In this document: one piece after another, positions 17,192 to 24,597 of the stretch | Layout: every line of letters starts with the position of its first letter | Position numbering within the stretch: position 1 is the first letter of the stretch | DNA from: Pseudoselenomonas ruminantium | GTDB taxonomy: Bacteria; Bacillota; Negativicutes; Selenomonadales; Selenomonadaceae | Direction: 5' to 3' | Length of the DNA: 64,000 nt | Assembly: GCF_900104055.1 (NCBI RefSeq) | Contig: NZ_FNJQ01000002.1 | Span: 113,122-177,121 of the forward strand | Program-made: the position numbers and the translations under genes | The notes under the pieces: generated by a model | The model's database searches: none | The model's input: the letters and a program-made list of their open reading frames with translations, nothing else | Told to the model about the DNA's origin: nothing

Positions 17192-18677
17192 TTTAACCAG
17201 GTTCGAGGAAATGATGAGCTTTTTGCCTTGGTATTATCAAGACAGCAAAATCATGAACGGGATCATGCAAGGAGACGCAAAAGAGGTTGAGGCTATACGA
17301 GAGAAGATCCTTTTCATATTGTCTCAATATTATGTGGACACCGCGACCGAATACGGGCTTAACCTTTGGGAAAGGGAGCTGGGTATAACCCCCAGCGAAG
17401 GAGCGAGCAAAGAACTGCGACGGGCACAAATTAAGGCCAAACTTCAAATGACCACGATCATGACACCGAAACAGATTGAGAGCATTGCAAACCTGTTTAC
17501 GAAGGAGGGCCTAGCAACAGTTTCGGAAGTCCCGAAAAGTTATCATTTCCATGTAAAGGTTCCTTACACGGATCTAAAATGGCCGAAGGAACTTAAGGAG
17601 GCCATTGAGAAGGCAAAGCCAGCGCACCTTGGGTACGATGTTATTTTGTCGTGGGGGCGGCGTTTCTTCTTGAATTGCGCCGGAGGCGTTATTAAAACGA
17701 CAATTCCGGGCGAGACTTGGACGGAGACACAGAACCATATCATATTTGACAACGGCCTAAACGGGGCCGGAGAGACGGAAACCATTACCCACACCGACAC
17801 CACAGAAACACAGCATAAAAGCTATTTGTTTAGTTCCGGCACGATGAACGGACGCTTAAACCTCAACGACTCCGGGGACTTTTCCCGCAAGGAAAGAGAC
17901 GTAGGCGGCGACATTACAGAGAGCTGGCTCGTGTTTACGGGTGGGCGCACCAATTCACGAGCTTCCCCACGGCTCAATGACGCACCCACAAAGCAGGAAA
18001 GCAAGACCTACCATGTAGCGGATTGGAGAGAGGTTATCAGCCGACACGGCAAGGCCCTCAACGCGGCAGGGGGCGGCAAGGAAAAGATCTGGACAACCAC
18101 AGAAACCCACACGACAGCAGAGCGCAGATATAAGCGGCCTGCTCCTTACTATGCCTTGAATAAGGCGGGCAATGTTACAGTTACCCGGAAGGATGTCGGG
18201 GAAGATGTGGAGATTCAGGAAATTATCTTTACCGGGGGCACGCTTAACGGCGGCACTCCCCAGCACCACACCGAACAGCACACAGCCACAAAGACCACCC
18301 GCTACGTCGTATTCACGGCGGCAGGGCGGCTCAATGCGAAGAAGGCCCCGACCTTGAACGGCTCCCAATCGGAGACACGGACAGAGTCGCGGGAGATTCA
18401 GACGGAAAAGGCATACGTCACGTTCGCAGGCGGCACGCTTAACGGTGGCCTTATGAATAACAGGGCGGCACACACCACCCGGACGCAGGTTATCCATATT
18501 CCGAAATGGCGTGATGTTGTCAAGCGGGGCGGAGCAACCACCCTCAATGCGGTCAAGCACCACAGCTACACGGTAGAGATTCAGCATAGTACACCCGGCA
18601 GGATTGAAAAGAAGTTCTCCCCGAAACGGGGCACGCTCCTAAACAATCATGCGGTGCTGGGTTACATGACACTTTAA
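17181..18677 (+). CDS. XkdU-type baseplate protein with repeat-rich C-terminal extension
   Basis: 498 residues. Residues 1-165 match the XkdU/YmfQ (DUF2313) family: SFLPWYYQDSKIM, LWERELGI, AKLQMTTIMTPKQIESIANLF, then PAHLGYDVI. Family members normally end about there. Here a further ~330 residues follow, rich in Thr, His and Asn, with degenerate repeats built on TGGTLNGG, GGRTNS, GRLNAK and ALNxAG. This part is predicted beta and may be an elongated fibre arm. Overlaps the J gene by 11 bases. Confidence 0.7.
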   Translation: MPNNLTRFEEMMSFLPWYYQDSKIMNGIMQGDAKEVEAIREKILFILSQYYVDTATEYGLNLWERELGITPSEGASKELRRAQIKAKLQMTTIMTPKQIESIANLFTKEGLATVSEVPKSYHFHVKVPYTDLKWPKELKEAIEKAKPAHLGYDVILSWGRRFFLNCAGGVIKTTIPGETWTETQNHIIFDNGLNGAGETETITHTDTTETQHKSYLFSSGTMNGRLNLNDSGDFSRKERDVGGDITESWLVFTGGRTNSRASPRLNDAPTKQESKTYHVADWREVISRHGKALNAAGGGKEKIWTTTETHTTAERRYKRPAPYYALNKAGNVTVTRKDVGEDVEIQEIIFTGGTLNGGTPQHHTEQHTATKTTRYVVFTAAGRLNAKKAPTLNGSQSETRTESREIQTEKAYVTFAGGTLNGGLMNNRAAHTTRTQVIHIPKWRDVVKRGGATTLNAVKHHSYTVEIQHSTPGRIEKKFSPKRGTLLNNHAVLGYMTL

Positions 18678-18693
18678 GGAGGATTGAAAGACA

Positions 18694-20343
18694 ATGAGTG
18701 AAAACATCGTCAGATATGCGGGAGACAGTACCACCCGCGAACTTTGGGAGAATGGCCCCACGGCGGCAACAGGCTTTTCCCGCGTGTTAAGCCCGCAACA
18801 GCGCAATTTTTCCATGGTGGCCTTCCAGCAAGCAAAGCCCTTGCTGGATTCCGAGCTTAATCTGACTCAGCAGTTACAGAATAAGCTCCGGGCCGATATT
18901 GTCCGTACACTTCTTAAGCCGGGCGTTATCAGCATGAGCGTAACGGCAGACGTTACCGACAAGAAGAACTGCCTGCGGATCTCAAACGCGCTTGCCAATA
19001 TTAACGGCTGGTTCATTCAGATGTATGGGCAGAACCGTAGCGATACGGCCTCAGATATTATCTTTTCGGCGGCTCCCTACAACGGCACGAGAGAGGATTT
19101 AGCCTTCCTCGAAGCGTGGTTTGAGGAAGTGGCCCCGACAGGTTCCCCGGAGGACGACTCCGAGAACGTCTACAAATACGGCGGCGTTAATTCCGGCACG
19201 GTAGCCAATGACATTCTGGACGCTACCGCCGAAGATGAAACCACACGACGGATTCAGCTCCGCTGGAACATTCGCACCGTTACCGATGTGAATTTCACGA
19301 ACTACCCGAACGGCGTAAACAACAGTGACCGAGTCAAGGCCAGAGGCGGCAGTTCCGACGACACCAGCTACGCATTTACCGGCGTAGGCGACGGCCTTTA
19401 TCGGGCAGGGGACGGCTCCAGCGCGGCTTGCACGGCCCTGCATTGCGTAGACGGCTATGTGTACTGCATTCCGCTTTTCCGTGCCCACAGACGCAATCAG
19501 ACGGCCTACGACGCAAGCGAGAACCCCTACGGCGCACCCGCTTATAACTCCGGCGTTACGATTCCTACGGGATTGTATCACGATGTTATTGCGGCTCAGG
19601 ACATCTACCTGCTTTACCCGGTGGCCACGGCCTACCAGCAGGACGGCGACAAGGAAAGCGACAATGCCGTCATGGCAGAGCTTTTCCAGCAGGTACACCA
19701 GCAGGCGGCAGAGCTGGAAGCATGGAAGAACCAGCGCATTCAGCAAGGTACGGCGACCATTTCCAACAAGTTCGTTATCGCCGGGGCTGTAGTCAATGCC
19801 ATTGCGGGCACGCGTAACGTCAAGGTTACAAAGACCGGGACTTACGTGGCAGGAAACTATTCCCTCCTTTATGTTGACGGGCATATCATTTCCATCAACG
19901 ACACGCAGGACAGCGTCGCGGCGGTCCCGACCAACGACACCGATTCGAGCAAAGTTTACTATGCTTACATCGACGGAACCGGGGAGAACTACACCGTGAA
20001 TGTGGCGGCAAGCGTTCCTGACGGAAAGCTGGGACTTTACCGTATTACGGTCCCGGCAGGGGATAGCGCGGCAAACCTCAATTCCGTAACCTTCACGGAT
20101 ATTCGCCGTGTAGAAAGCCATTACCGCAACTATTACGAGACTTTGCCGAGCGTTCAGGTCAGCCTGCCTGTTGCGGCTATTGGCACGGATTACGGCGTTT
20201 GTCTCGAAGTGGAAAGCACGGCACGCAACCGGGCAACGACTTTGGAAGTCACGCAGAAAACGACGAACTATTTCGTAGTTACCAGCCGGGGCGAGGCCGA
20301 TAACATTTCCTTCCGCTGGACGATGAACCAGCCGAAGGCGTAA
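18694..20343 (+). CDS. Tail fibre/baseplate-attached protein (DUF4815-like)
   Basis: 549 residues after AAGGAGG. The N-terminus (NFSMVAFQQAKPLLDSELNLTQQLQ) is the conserved attachment region of DUF4815-like phage proteins. The middle holds a beta region with many Asn/Gly turns; the C-terminal part (VFTDIRRVESHYRNYYETLPSVQV) again is conserved-looking. It lies between baseplate genes and the DGR target gene, so a structural arm linking baseplate and receptor-binding protein is likely. Function inferred. Confidence 0.6.
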   Translation: MSENIVRYAGDSTTRELWENGPTAATGFSRVLSPQQRNFSMVAFQQAKPLLDSELNLTQQLQNKLRADIVRTLLKPGVISMSVTADVTDKKNCLRISNALANINGWFIQMYGQNRSDTASDIIFSAAPYNGTREDLAFLEAWFEEVAPTGSPEDDSENVYKYGGVNSGTVANDILDATAEDETTRRIQLRWNIRTVTDVNFTNYPNGVNNSDRVKARGGSSDDTSYAFTGVGDGLYRAGDGSSAACTALHCVDGYVYCIPLFRAHRRNQTAYDASENPYGAPAYNSGVTIPTGLYHDVIAAQDIYLLYPVATAYQQDGDKESDNAVMAELFQQVHQQAAELEAWKNQRIQQGTATISNKFVIAGAVVNAIAGTRNVKVTKTGTYVAGNYSLLYVDGHIISINDTQDSVAAVPTNDTDSSKVYYAYIDGTGENYTVNVAASVPDGKLGLYRITVPAGDSAANLNSVTFTDIRRVESHYRNYYETLPSVQVSLPVAAIGTDYGVCLEVESTARNRATTLEVTQKTTNYFVVTSRGEADNISFRWTMNQPKA

Positions 20344-20360
20344 AAGGAGGTAACAGTCAG

Positions 20361-20747
20361 ATGTTTGTAACAAAGGTCAATCCGTATTGGGCTAGATGGC
20401 AGAAAAAGACCTACGTCCCCTACGGCGTAGAAGGTTCCGTATTGTTCTTTGGCAAGGGCGAAAACACAGTAAGTATCGACCTTGAGGCAGAACAGCAGGA
20501 CGGCGCAGTCACGTTTCAGATCAATCAGGACTACAACGGGAATTTGATTGTCGGGGAAGGGCCGCTGGCGGTGGCTTACCTTGAGATTCCTGCAGAAAAG
20601 ACTCAGCTCGTGGACACCGGGGAAGTGAACGAGAAGAACGAGCCCGTTATGAAGGTTGAGAAAATCCCGGTTGACGTGGATAATTGCAGTCTGACGCTTT
20701 ATCCATTGCAGGCCCCGATTGAGAACAACACCGAAGGCAATATGTGA
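20361..20747 (+). CDS. Small phage tail-region protein, unknown
   Basis: 128 residues, AAGGAGG upstream. Beta-rich, with KTYVPYGVEGSVLFFGKGENT and DNCSLTLYPLQAPIEN at the end. No cysteine or catalytic motif stands out. It lies directly before the DGR target gene, and could be an adaptor that mounts the variable protein on the fibre; that is only position-based. Confidence 0.55.
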   Translation: MFVTKVNPYWARWQKKTYVPYGVEGSVLFFGKGENTVSIDLEAEQQDGAVTFQINQDYNGNLIVGEGPLAVAYLEIPAEKTQLVDTGEVNEKNEPVMKVEKIPVDVDNCSLTLYPLQAPIENNTEGNM

Positions 20748-20771
20748 AAGGTTGAAAGGAGATTATAAACC

Positions 20772-21761
20772 ATGGAAAGTTTCATCATTGACAAAGACAG
20801 AAAAGCTATCGAGCACGCTTCCGGCGGCAAAATGACCTTGCTTTACGATAATGCAGGCAACCCTTCCGTGATGTGCGTCATTCCGAAGTTTAATTTGGAA
20901 GATGTTGACGCAGACCTGGGGACGGGCGTACACCCCGCTTTTATTGTCCATGGCCGCGAAGTGCCGGAGATCTTCATCAGTAAATATCAGAACGTCATCA
21001 AGGCGGGCAAGGCTTATTCCATTGCTCATGAAGATCCGAAAGCCTATATCGATTTCGACAGCGCGAAAGTCGCTTGCGACGCAAAGGGCCGGGGCTGGCA
21101 CATTATGAACCGGGCAGAATGGGGAGCTATTGCCTTGTGGTGCAAAGCGAACGGCTTTATGCCGCGTGGTAATACGAACTACGGCAAAGCCTACGACGCT
21201 ACGCATGAGCACGGCGTTATGGGAGGCGACAGCAGAACGCTGACCGGCTCCGGCCCCCAGAGCTGGAACCACGACAACACCCCGTACGGCATTAGCGACC
21301 TTTGTGGCAACGTTTGGGAGTGGAACGACGGCCTGAAAATCATCGACGGCAGGATTTATGTCCACGGCGAAGATGGCGCGGCGATGAACAATTTCGACAC
21401 CGCCAATGTTGAGAACGGCACGACGGGCTGGATTAACACCGGGGCTTTTTATATGGGCGACGGTATGAAGGTAGGTGCAAGCCGGACGAACGCAAAAGCC
21501 TATGATGGCAACTTCAAAGACCTTGCGGCGAATACGGGCTTTACGGTTCCCTCTTATCTCAAAGCGTTGGGTGCTTTCCCGACCTCCGGCAATACAACGG
21601 ACGATCATTTATGGTGCAATACTGAAGGCGAACGTATCCCGATCTCGGGTGGCCATTGGGGCGACGGCTCGTATGCGGGCCTGTTTGCGCTGCGTTTGAG
21701 CAGCGTTCGCTCGTACTCGTCCGGCTACATCGGTTTCCGCTCCGCTTATATTGCGATTTGA
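20772..21761 (+). CDS. DGR target protein: FGE-sulfatase/C-type-lectin-fold receptor-binding protein
   Basis: 329 residues. N-terminal ~65 residues form a beta mount. The rest is a formylglycine-generating-enzyme-type domain of the C-type lectin fold, shown by EIFISKYQNV, the FDSAKVACDAKGRGWHIMNRAEWGAIALW block, GNVWEW at residues 179-184 and the final GFRSAYIAI. The last 43 residues contain the VR: codons 287-326 match a non-coding copy downstream except at template adenines. In DGRs this domain displays hypervariable residues on a stable scaffold. Position after tail-fibre genes suggests a tail-tip adhesin that switches host receptors. No enzyme activity is implied. Confidence 0.93.
   Translation: MESFIIDKDRKAIEHASGGKMTLLYDNAGNPSVMCVIPKFNLEDVDADLGTGVHPAFIVHGREVPEIFISKYQNVIKAGKAYSIAHEDPKAYIDFDSAKVACDAKGRGWHIMNRAEWGAIALWCKANGFMPRGNTNYGKAYDATHEHGVMGGDSRTLTGSGPQSWNHDNTPYGISDLCGNVWEWNDGLKIIDGRIYVHGEDGAAMNNFDTANVENGTTGWINTGAFYMGDGMKVGASRTNAKAYDGNFKDLAANTGFTVPSYLKALGAFPTSGNTTDDHLWCNTEGERIPISGGHWGDGSYAGLFALRLSSVRSYSSGYIGFRSAYIAI
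21631..21747 (+). repeat. DGR variable repeat (VR)
   Basis: 117 bases at the 3' end of the target gene, aligned without gaps to 22207-22323. Fourteen positions differ and all are adenine in the template copy (7 A to G, 4 A to T, 3 A to C). The other 91 template positions, none of them adenine, are identical. Eleven codons are changed, ten of them AAY in the template. The last 19 bases (21729-21747), GC-rich and unchanged, are the candidate initiation-of-homing segment. Confidence 0.95.
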
Positions 21762-21783
21762 CCTTTGAATCTTGTGTTTTGCG

Positions 21784-21805
21784 GGGGCGGGCGAGAGCCC
21801 GTCCC
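21784..21805 (+). other. DGR target-site hairpin downstream of VR
   Basis: Nine-base-pair GC-rich stem (21784-21792 with 21797-21805, one G-T pair) closed by the tetraloop GAGA. It stands 36 bases after the VR end and 22 bases after the target stop. DGR targets are known to carry such a hairpin/cruciform with a GRNA tetraloop just 3' of VR, needed for retrohoming. No T-tract follows, so it is a poor terminator. Confidence 0.75.
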
Positions 21806-21872
21806 TAAAATTTAAGAAAAGGACTGACCTAAAATAACGACACTAACAATTATCACGAAAGCAAATGACCTA

Positions 21873-22172
21873 ATGGACGAAGTGCACGATGCAATAACAC
21901 AATATCCAAAGTCGGAAAAATTTTCTTTAGGACAGGAAACGAAAAATTCCATGCTGACCTTTTACAAGTTGATTGTGACTGCGGCGAAGAAGTACCACAA
22001 GAAAACGACTTTAAGGGACGCAGATGTGGAATTATTTACCTTAAAGAATTTTATTCGCATGGGGCATAGTAGAAGATATATGAATACAAAACGCTACGAG
22101 CGATTATCGCGGGCAATCGAAGAATTAGGGCGTATGCTTGGCGGCTGGATAAAAGCCACCGAAAAGGCATAA
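21873..22172 (+). CDS. avd: DGR accessory variability protein (Avd, four-helix bundle)
   Basis: 99 residues from ATG 21873. Basic, all-helical, with LGQETKNSMLTFYKLIVTAAKKYHKK, an FIRMGHSRRYMNTKRYERLSRAI segment and a C-terminal LGRMLGGW, the family pattern of bAvd / 23S-intervening-sequence-like proteins. Avd forms a positively charged pentamer that binds the reverse transcriptase and template RNA. It stands between the VR hairpin and the TR, the normal DGR place. The open frame continues upstream to 21828 with family-like residues (TLTIITKANDLMDEVHDA), and AAAAGGA lies at 21817-21823, so translation may begin at a non-ATG codon (for example ATA 21834). Confidence 0.85.
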   Translation: MDEVHDAITQYPKSEKFSLGQETKNSMLTFYKLIVTAAKKYHKKTTLRDADVELFTLKNFIRMGHSRRYMNTKRYERLSRAIEELGRMLGGWIKATEKA

Positions 22173-22206
22173 TGTAAAAATATATCTTTGTGGGGAATAA
22201 CTGTTA

Positions 22207-22323
22207 AACGTATCCCGATCTCGGGTGGCAATTGGAACAACGGCTCGAATGCGGGCCTGTTTGCGCTGAATTTGAACAACGTTCGCTCGAACTCGAACAG
22301 CAACATCGGTTTCCGCTCCGCTT
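22207..22323 (+). repeat. DGR template repeat (TR)
   Basis: 117-base non-coding copy of the VR with 26 adenines, 20 of them in ten AAY codons aligned to the surface positions of the target domain. Transcribed on the same strand as the target and reverse transcriptase. It ends with the same 19-base GC-rich segment as the VR, after which the two copies diverge (TACTTCAA against ATATTGCG). The TR lies between avd and the reverse transcriptase. Confidence 0.95.
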
Positions 22324-22398
22324 TACTTCAACTCGTCAGAAGGTATAACTTCAAGGAGTTATATCCAGTACATGAAGTATAAAGGAGTTATTCTCCCC

Positions 22399-22486
22399 TA
22401 ATTGCAGGAAGTAAAATAATGCAATTAAAAAATAAAAACGGAACGATACAGTTAGTAGCTGACCGCGAAAGATGTATCGTTGTTTT
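22399..22486 (+). other. Structured spacer RNA between TR and reverse transcriptase
   Basis: Two strong inverted repeats lie in the 213-base non-coding spacer. First, TAATTGCA/TGCAATTA (22399-22406 with 22420-22427, 13-base loop). Second, AACGATACA/TGTATCGTT (22442-22450 with 22473-22481, 22-base loop), extended by AAAAC/GTTTT (22435-22439 with 22482-22486) past a two-G bulge. T-rich sequence follows the second. In studied DGRs the spacer RNA after the TR folds and primes cDNA synthesis. The second hairpin could also attenuate transcription into the reverse transcriptase gene. The spacer also carries two AAGGAGTTAT copies 29 bases apart. Confidence 0.55.
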
Positions 22487-22536
22487 ATTTTTTCGGTAAA
22501 CTCATTTGGTAGACTCATAAAAGGAATGGTTAATTC

Positions 22537-23613
22537 ATGAAACGATACAACAATATTTATAGCAAAATTTACGACTTTGAAAATTTGTATTTAGCATATC
22601 TTGAAGCCAGGAAAGGCAAAAGATACAGACACGATGTTATGCGGTTCACAGCGAACCTTGAAGAAAATCTTATAACGATTCAAAACGAACTCATTTACAA
22701 GACCTATAAAGTAGGCAGGTACAATGAGTTTTTCGTTCACGATCCAAAGAAACGACTTATCATGTCCCTGCCATTCCGGGACAGAGTCGTTCAATGGGCG
22801 ATATACAGACAGTTGAACCCGCTATTTGACAAGAGATATATTTCGACCTCCTACGGGTGCAGGAACGGCGGCGGTGCGCATAGAGCCGTAAAGAAGCTGA
22901 AAGAATACCTGCGGGCCCAGCCGGGGATGGCCTACGTTTTAAAGATGGACGTGAGTAAGTATTTCTATCGTATCAACCACGATATTCTCATGGGAATATT
23001 GCGAAGCATGATAAAGGACGAGGATTTACTTTGGCTATTAGGCACGATAATAAATAGTGACCATGATTTTGGGATTGAGGTAGACGATTGGGACTACACC
23101 GGGGAAAGGCTTTCTAATGTTGGTATGCCGATTGGAAATTTATCTAGTCAGATGTTTGCTAATCTTTATCTCAACGAGGCAGACCATTTCGCAAAACAGG
23201 TTTTAGGGTGTAAGCATTATATTCGTTATATGGACGATATTGTTATTGTGGACACAGACAAGAAAAGATTGCGGGAAGTCTTGAAGAAAATGGACGACTT
23301 TCTTACTTTCCATCTTGCCTTAAAACTCAATAATAAAACGTGTATCAGGACAGAGACACAAGGCGTTGACTTCTGCGGTTATCGGGTATGGAGAACTCAC
23401 ATCAGATTACGAAAGAAGTCAGCACTCAAAATGAAGAAGCATATAAAGTTTTTGCAAAGGGAGTTTTCGAGAGGAAGGATAAAGGCTGACAGATTCAGGA
23501 ATAGCCTAATGAGTTATTTAGGCATGATGAGCCATTGCGATTCCTTCTCCTTGAAAAACAAACTTATGCAGAATGTTTTACTCACGAAAGGAGGTGGAAA
23601 GCATGAGAAATAA
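22537..23613 (+). CDS. DGR reverse transcriptase
   Basis: 358 residues. Reverse transcriptase motifs in order: RLIMSLPFRDRVVQWAI (motif 1-2 region), VLKMDVSKYFYRI with the first catalytic Asp (motif A), GMPIGNLSSQMFANLYLN (motif B), IRYMDDIVIV with the catalytic YMDD near residue 230 (motif C) and LKLNNKTCI (motif D). Motif B has the I-G-x-x-x-S-Q form that separates DGR enzymes from the QGxxxSP of retroviral and intron types. There is no maturase or endonuclease domain. Error-prone copying at template adenines creates target diversity. Together with Avd and TR it forms the retrohoming machinery. It overlaps the next gene by 11 bases. Confidence 0.95.
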   Translation: MKRYNNIYSKIYDFENLYLAYLEARKGKRYRHDVMRFTANLEENLITIQNELIYKTYKVGRYNEFFVHDPKKRLIMSLPFRDRVVQWAIYRQLNPLFDKRYISTSYGCRNGGGAHRAVKKLKEYLRAQPGMAYVLKMDVSKYFYRINHDILMGILRSMIKDEDLLWLLGTIINSDHDFGIEVDDWDYTGERLSNVGMPIGNLSSQMFANLYLNEADHFAKQVLGCKHYIRYMDDIVIVDTDKKRLREVLKKMDDFLTFHLALKLNNKTCIRTETQGVDFCGYRVWRTHIRLRKKSALKMKKHIKFLQREFSRGRIKADRFRNSLMSYLGMMSHCDSFSLKNKLMQNVLLTKGGGKHEK

Positions 23614-23929
23614 AATCGTGGTAATGGCATTGGCCGTGATGTTCCTCTTACCGTCATTTTGTTTTGCTGGTGGTATTCAGCAGGATAAGGCGGCACACAT
23701 TGGAGCCAGCGCGGCGGTAGGGATTATCCTTGCACAGAATAAGCCATTCTGCAAGTGGAAACCTTGGCAGAGGGCTTTATTCAATATCGCCGTTATTGGC
23801 GGCGGAAAAGAGTGGTACGACCATAACCACCCCGGCAGACATTCTGCTGATTGGGGAGATATTGCGGCAGACGCAATAGGGGCCGTAGGGGCCGAAGGTA
23901 TGGTGTGGCTTTACCATAAGTCATTCTAA
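23603..23929 (+). CDS. Exported small phage protein (YfiM/DUF2279-like)
   Basis: 108 residues from ATG 23603, chosen because AAAGGAGGTGG stands before it. A clear signal peptide (KIVVMALAVMFLLPSFCFA) is followed by DKAAHIGASAAVGIIL, a second hydrophobic stretch, and GGKEWYDHNHPGRHSADWGDIAADAIGA. The KE-x-D...H...D-x-x-AD-x-x-G pattern recalls the DUF2279 lipoprotein group, but no lipobox is evident. It opens the lysis region; function unknown. Confidence 0.65.
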   Translation: MRNKIVVMALAVMFLLPSFCFAGGIQQDKAAHIGASAAVGIILAQNKPFCKWKPWQRALFNIAVIGGGKEWYDHNHPGRHSADWGDIAADAIGAVGAEGMVWLYHKSF

Positions 23930-23972
23930 CGCTGCAGGCGAGATTACAGGATACAGAGAGAAGGGGTAAATA

Positions 23973-24230
23973 TTGGAATGGATACAGATGGCGGCCGAGG
24001 CGACGGTAGTTATGAGCTTCGTTGCCGGGGTGGTTTCAAAGATTGCGATTTCCCCGCTTATCAATGTCATGCGAAGCCTGCAAGCGTCGGTAGACAAATT
24101 GAGCGAGGATCTCAAAGAAGAAAGAGAATTGCGGGTAGGGCTGCAGCTCCGCATGATTGCGATTGAAGAACGGGGCAAGAGCAACACCCATAGATTGAAC
24201 AAGCTGGAAGGGGTAAGCGACCATGAGTAA
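23973..24230 (+). CDS. Holin-associated membrane protein (XhlA/BhlA-like)
   Basis: 85 residues, TTG start at 23973 with GAAGGGG upstream. One N-terminal transmembrane helix (ATVVMSFVAGVVSKIAI), then a charged coiled coil (SLQASVDKLSEDLKEERELRVGLQLRMIAIEERG). Such small membrane-plus-coil proteins sit just before holin and endolysin genes. Overlaps the next small gene by eight bases. Confidence 0.55.
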   Translation: MEWIQMAAEATVVMSFVAGVVSKIAISPLINVMRSLQASVDKLSEDLKEERELRVGLQLRMIAIEERGKSNTHRLNKLEGVSDHE

Positions 24231-24384
24231 GCTATTAACCACCGACTTTGTAGTCGGCGTGTTTCTGGGCGTTTCCTTGGTTACTTGTGTAGTGCTGGGG
24301 CAGTCTGACCTTGCGGGGCAGATTGCTTCCGGGCTTACAGGTTTCCTTGGCAGGGCCGCCCTTGAGCAGAGACACAACACCTAA
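24223..24384 (+). CDS. Small holin-like membrane protein
   Basis: 53 residues from ATG 24223. A hydrophobic N-terminal helix (FVVGVFLGVSLVTCVVLG), then a second weaker Gly/Ala/Leu stretch and a charged tail (RAALEQRHNT). Size and place, two genes ahead of the endolysin and overlapping the coiled-coil membrane protein, fit a class II-type holin. Assigned by topology and context only. Confidence 0.5.
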   Translation: MSKLLTTDFVVGVFLGVSLVTCVVLGQSDLAGQIASGLTGFLGRAALEQRHNT

Positions 24385-24423
24385 CCCACAAAGAGGAAAG
24401 CGCGGGAGATTAAAGGAGGACAG

Positions 24424-24597
24424 ATGAATGGTTTAGCATGGAAAGAGCTTTACGATGCCTTTGCCTCTTTTGCGTATATCGCAAGGCGGCAGGGCTTTTA
24501 TATTGGGTGGATTGAGGAAATGGAGCACAGCCTTTTCGACATGTGTCCCTATCCGAGAAGCTATAAACCGAACTGGCGAAAGGAGAAGTTCAAATGA
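24424..24597 (+). CDS. Small protein in lysis cassette, unknown
   Basis: 57 residues after AAAGGAGG (24413-24420). Aromatic-rich, with WKELYDAFASFAYIARRQGFYIGWIEEMEHSLFDMCPYP. It overlaps the endolysin start by four bases. No family recognised; not strongly hydrophobic enough for a holin. Confidence 0.5.
   Translation: MNGLAWKELYDAFASFAYIARRQGFYIGWIEEMEHSLFDMCPYPRSYKPNWRKEKFK

Noticed and set aside
21784..21805. Rho-independent terminator after the DGR target gene
   Set aside because: The stem is followed by TAAAATTTAAG without a T run, and avd and RT must be transcribed through it; the GAGA loop fits a DGR target hairpin better.
22207..22323. TR read as a decayed duplicate of the target gene's 3' end
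   Set aside because: A decayed copy would show random substitutions. All differences are at adenines of this copy and it stands beside avd and a reverse transcriptase, which fits a template.
22537..23613. Group II intron maturase or retron reverse transcriptase
   Set aside because: No maturase X or HNH domain, no intron domain V fold nearby, no msr/msd structure; motif B IGNLSSQ is of DGR type and a matching TR/VR pair is present.
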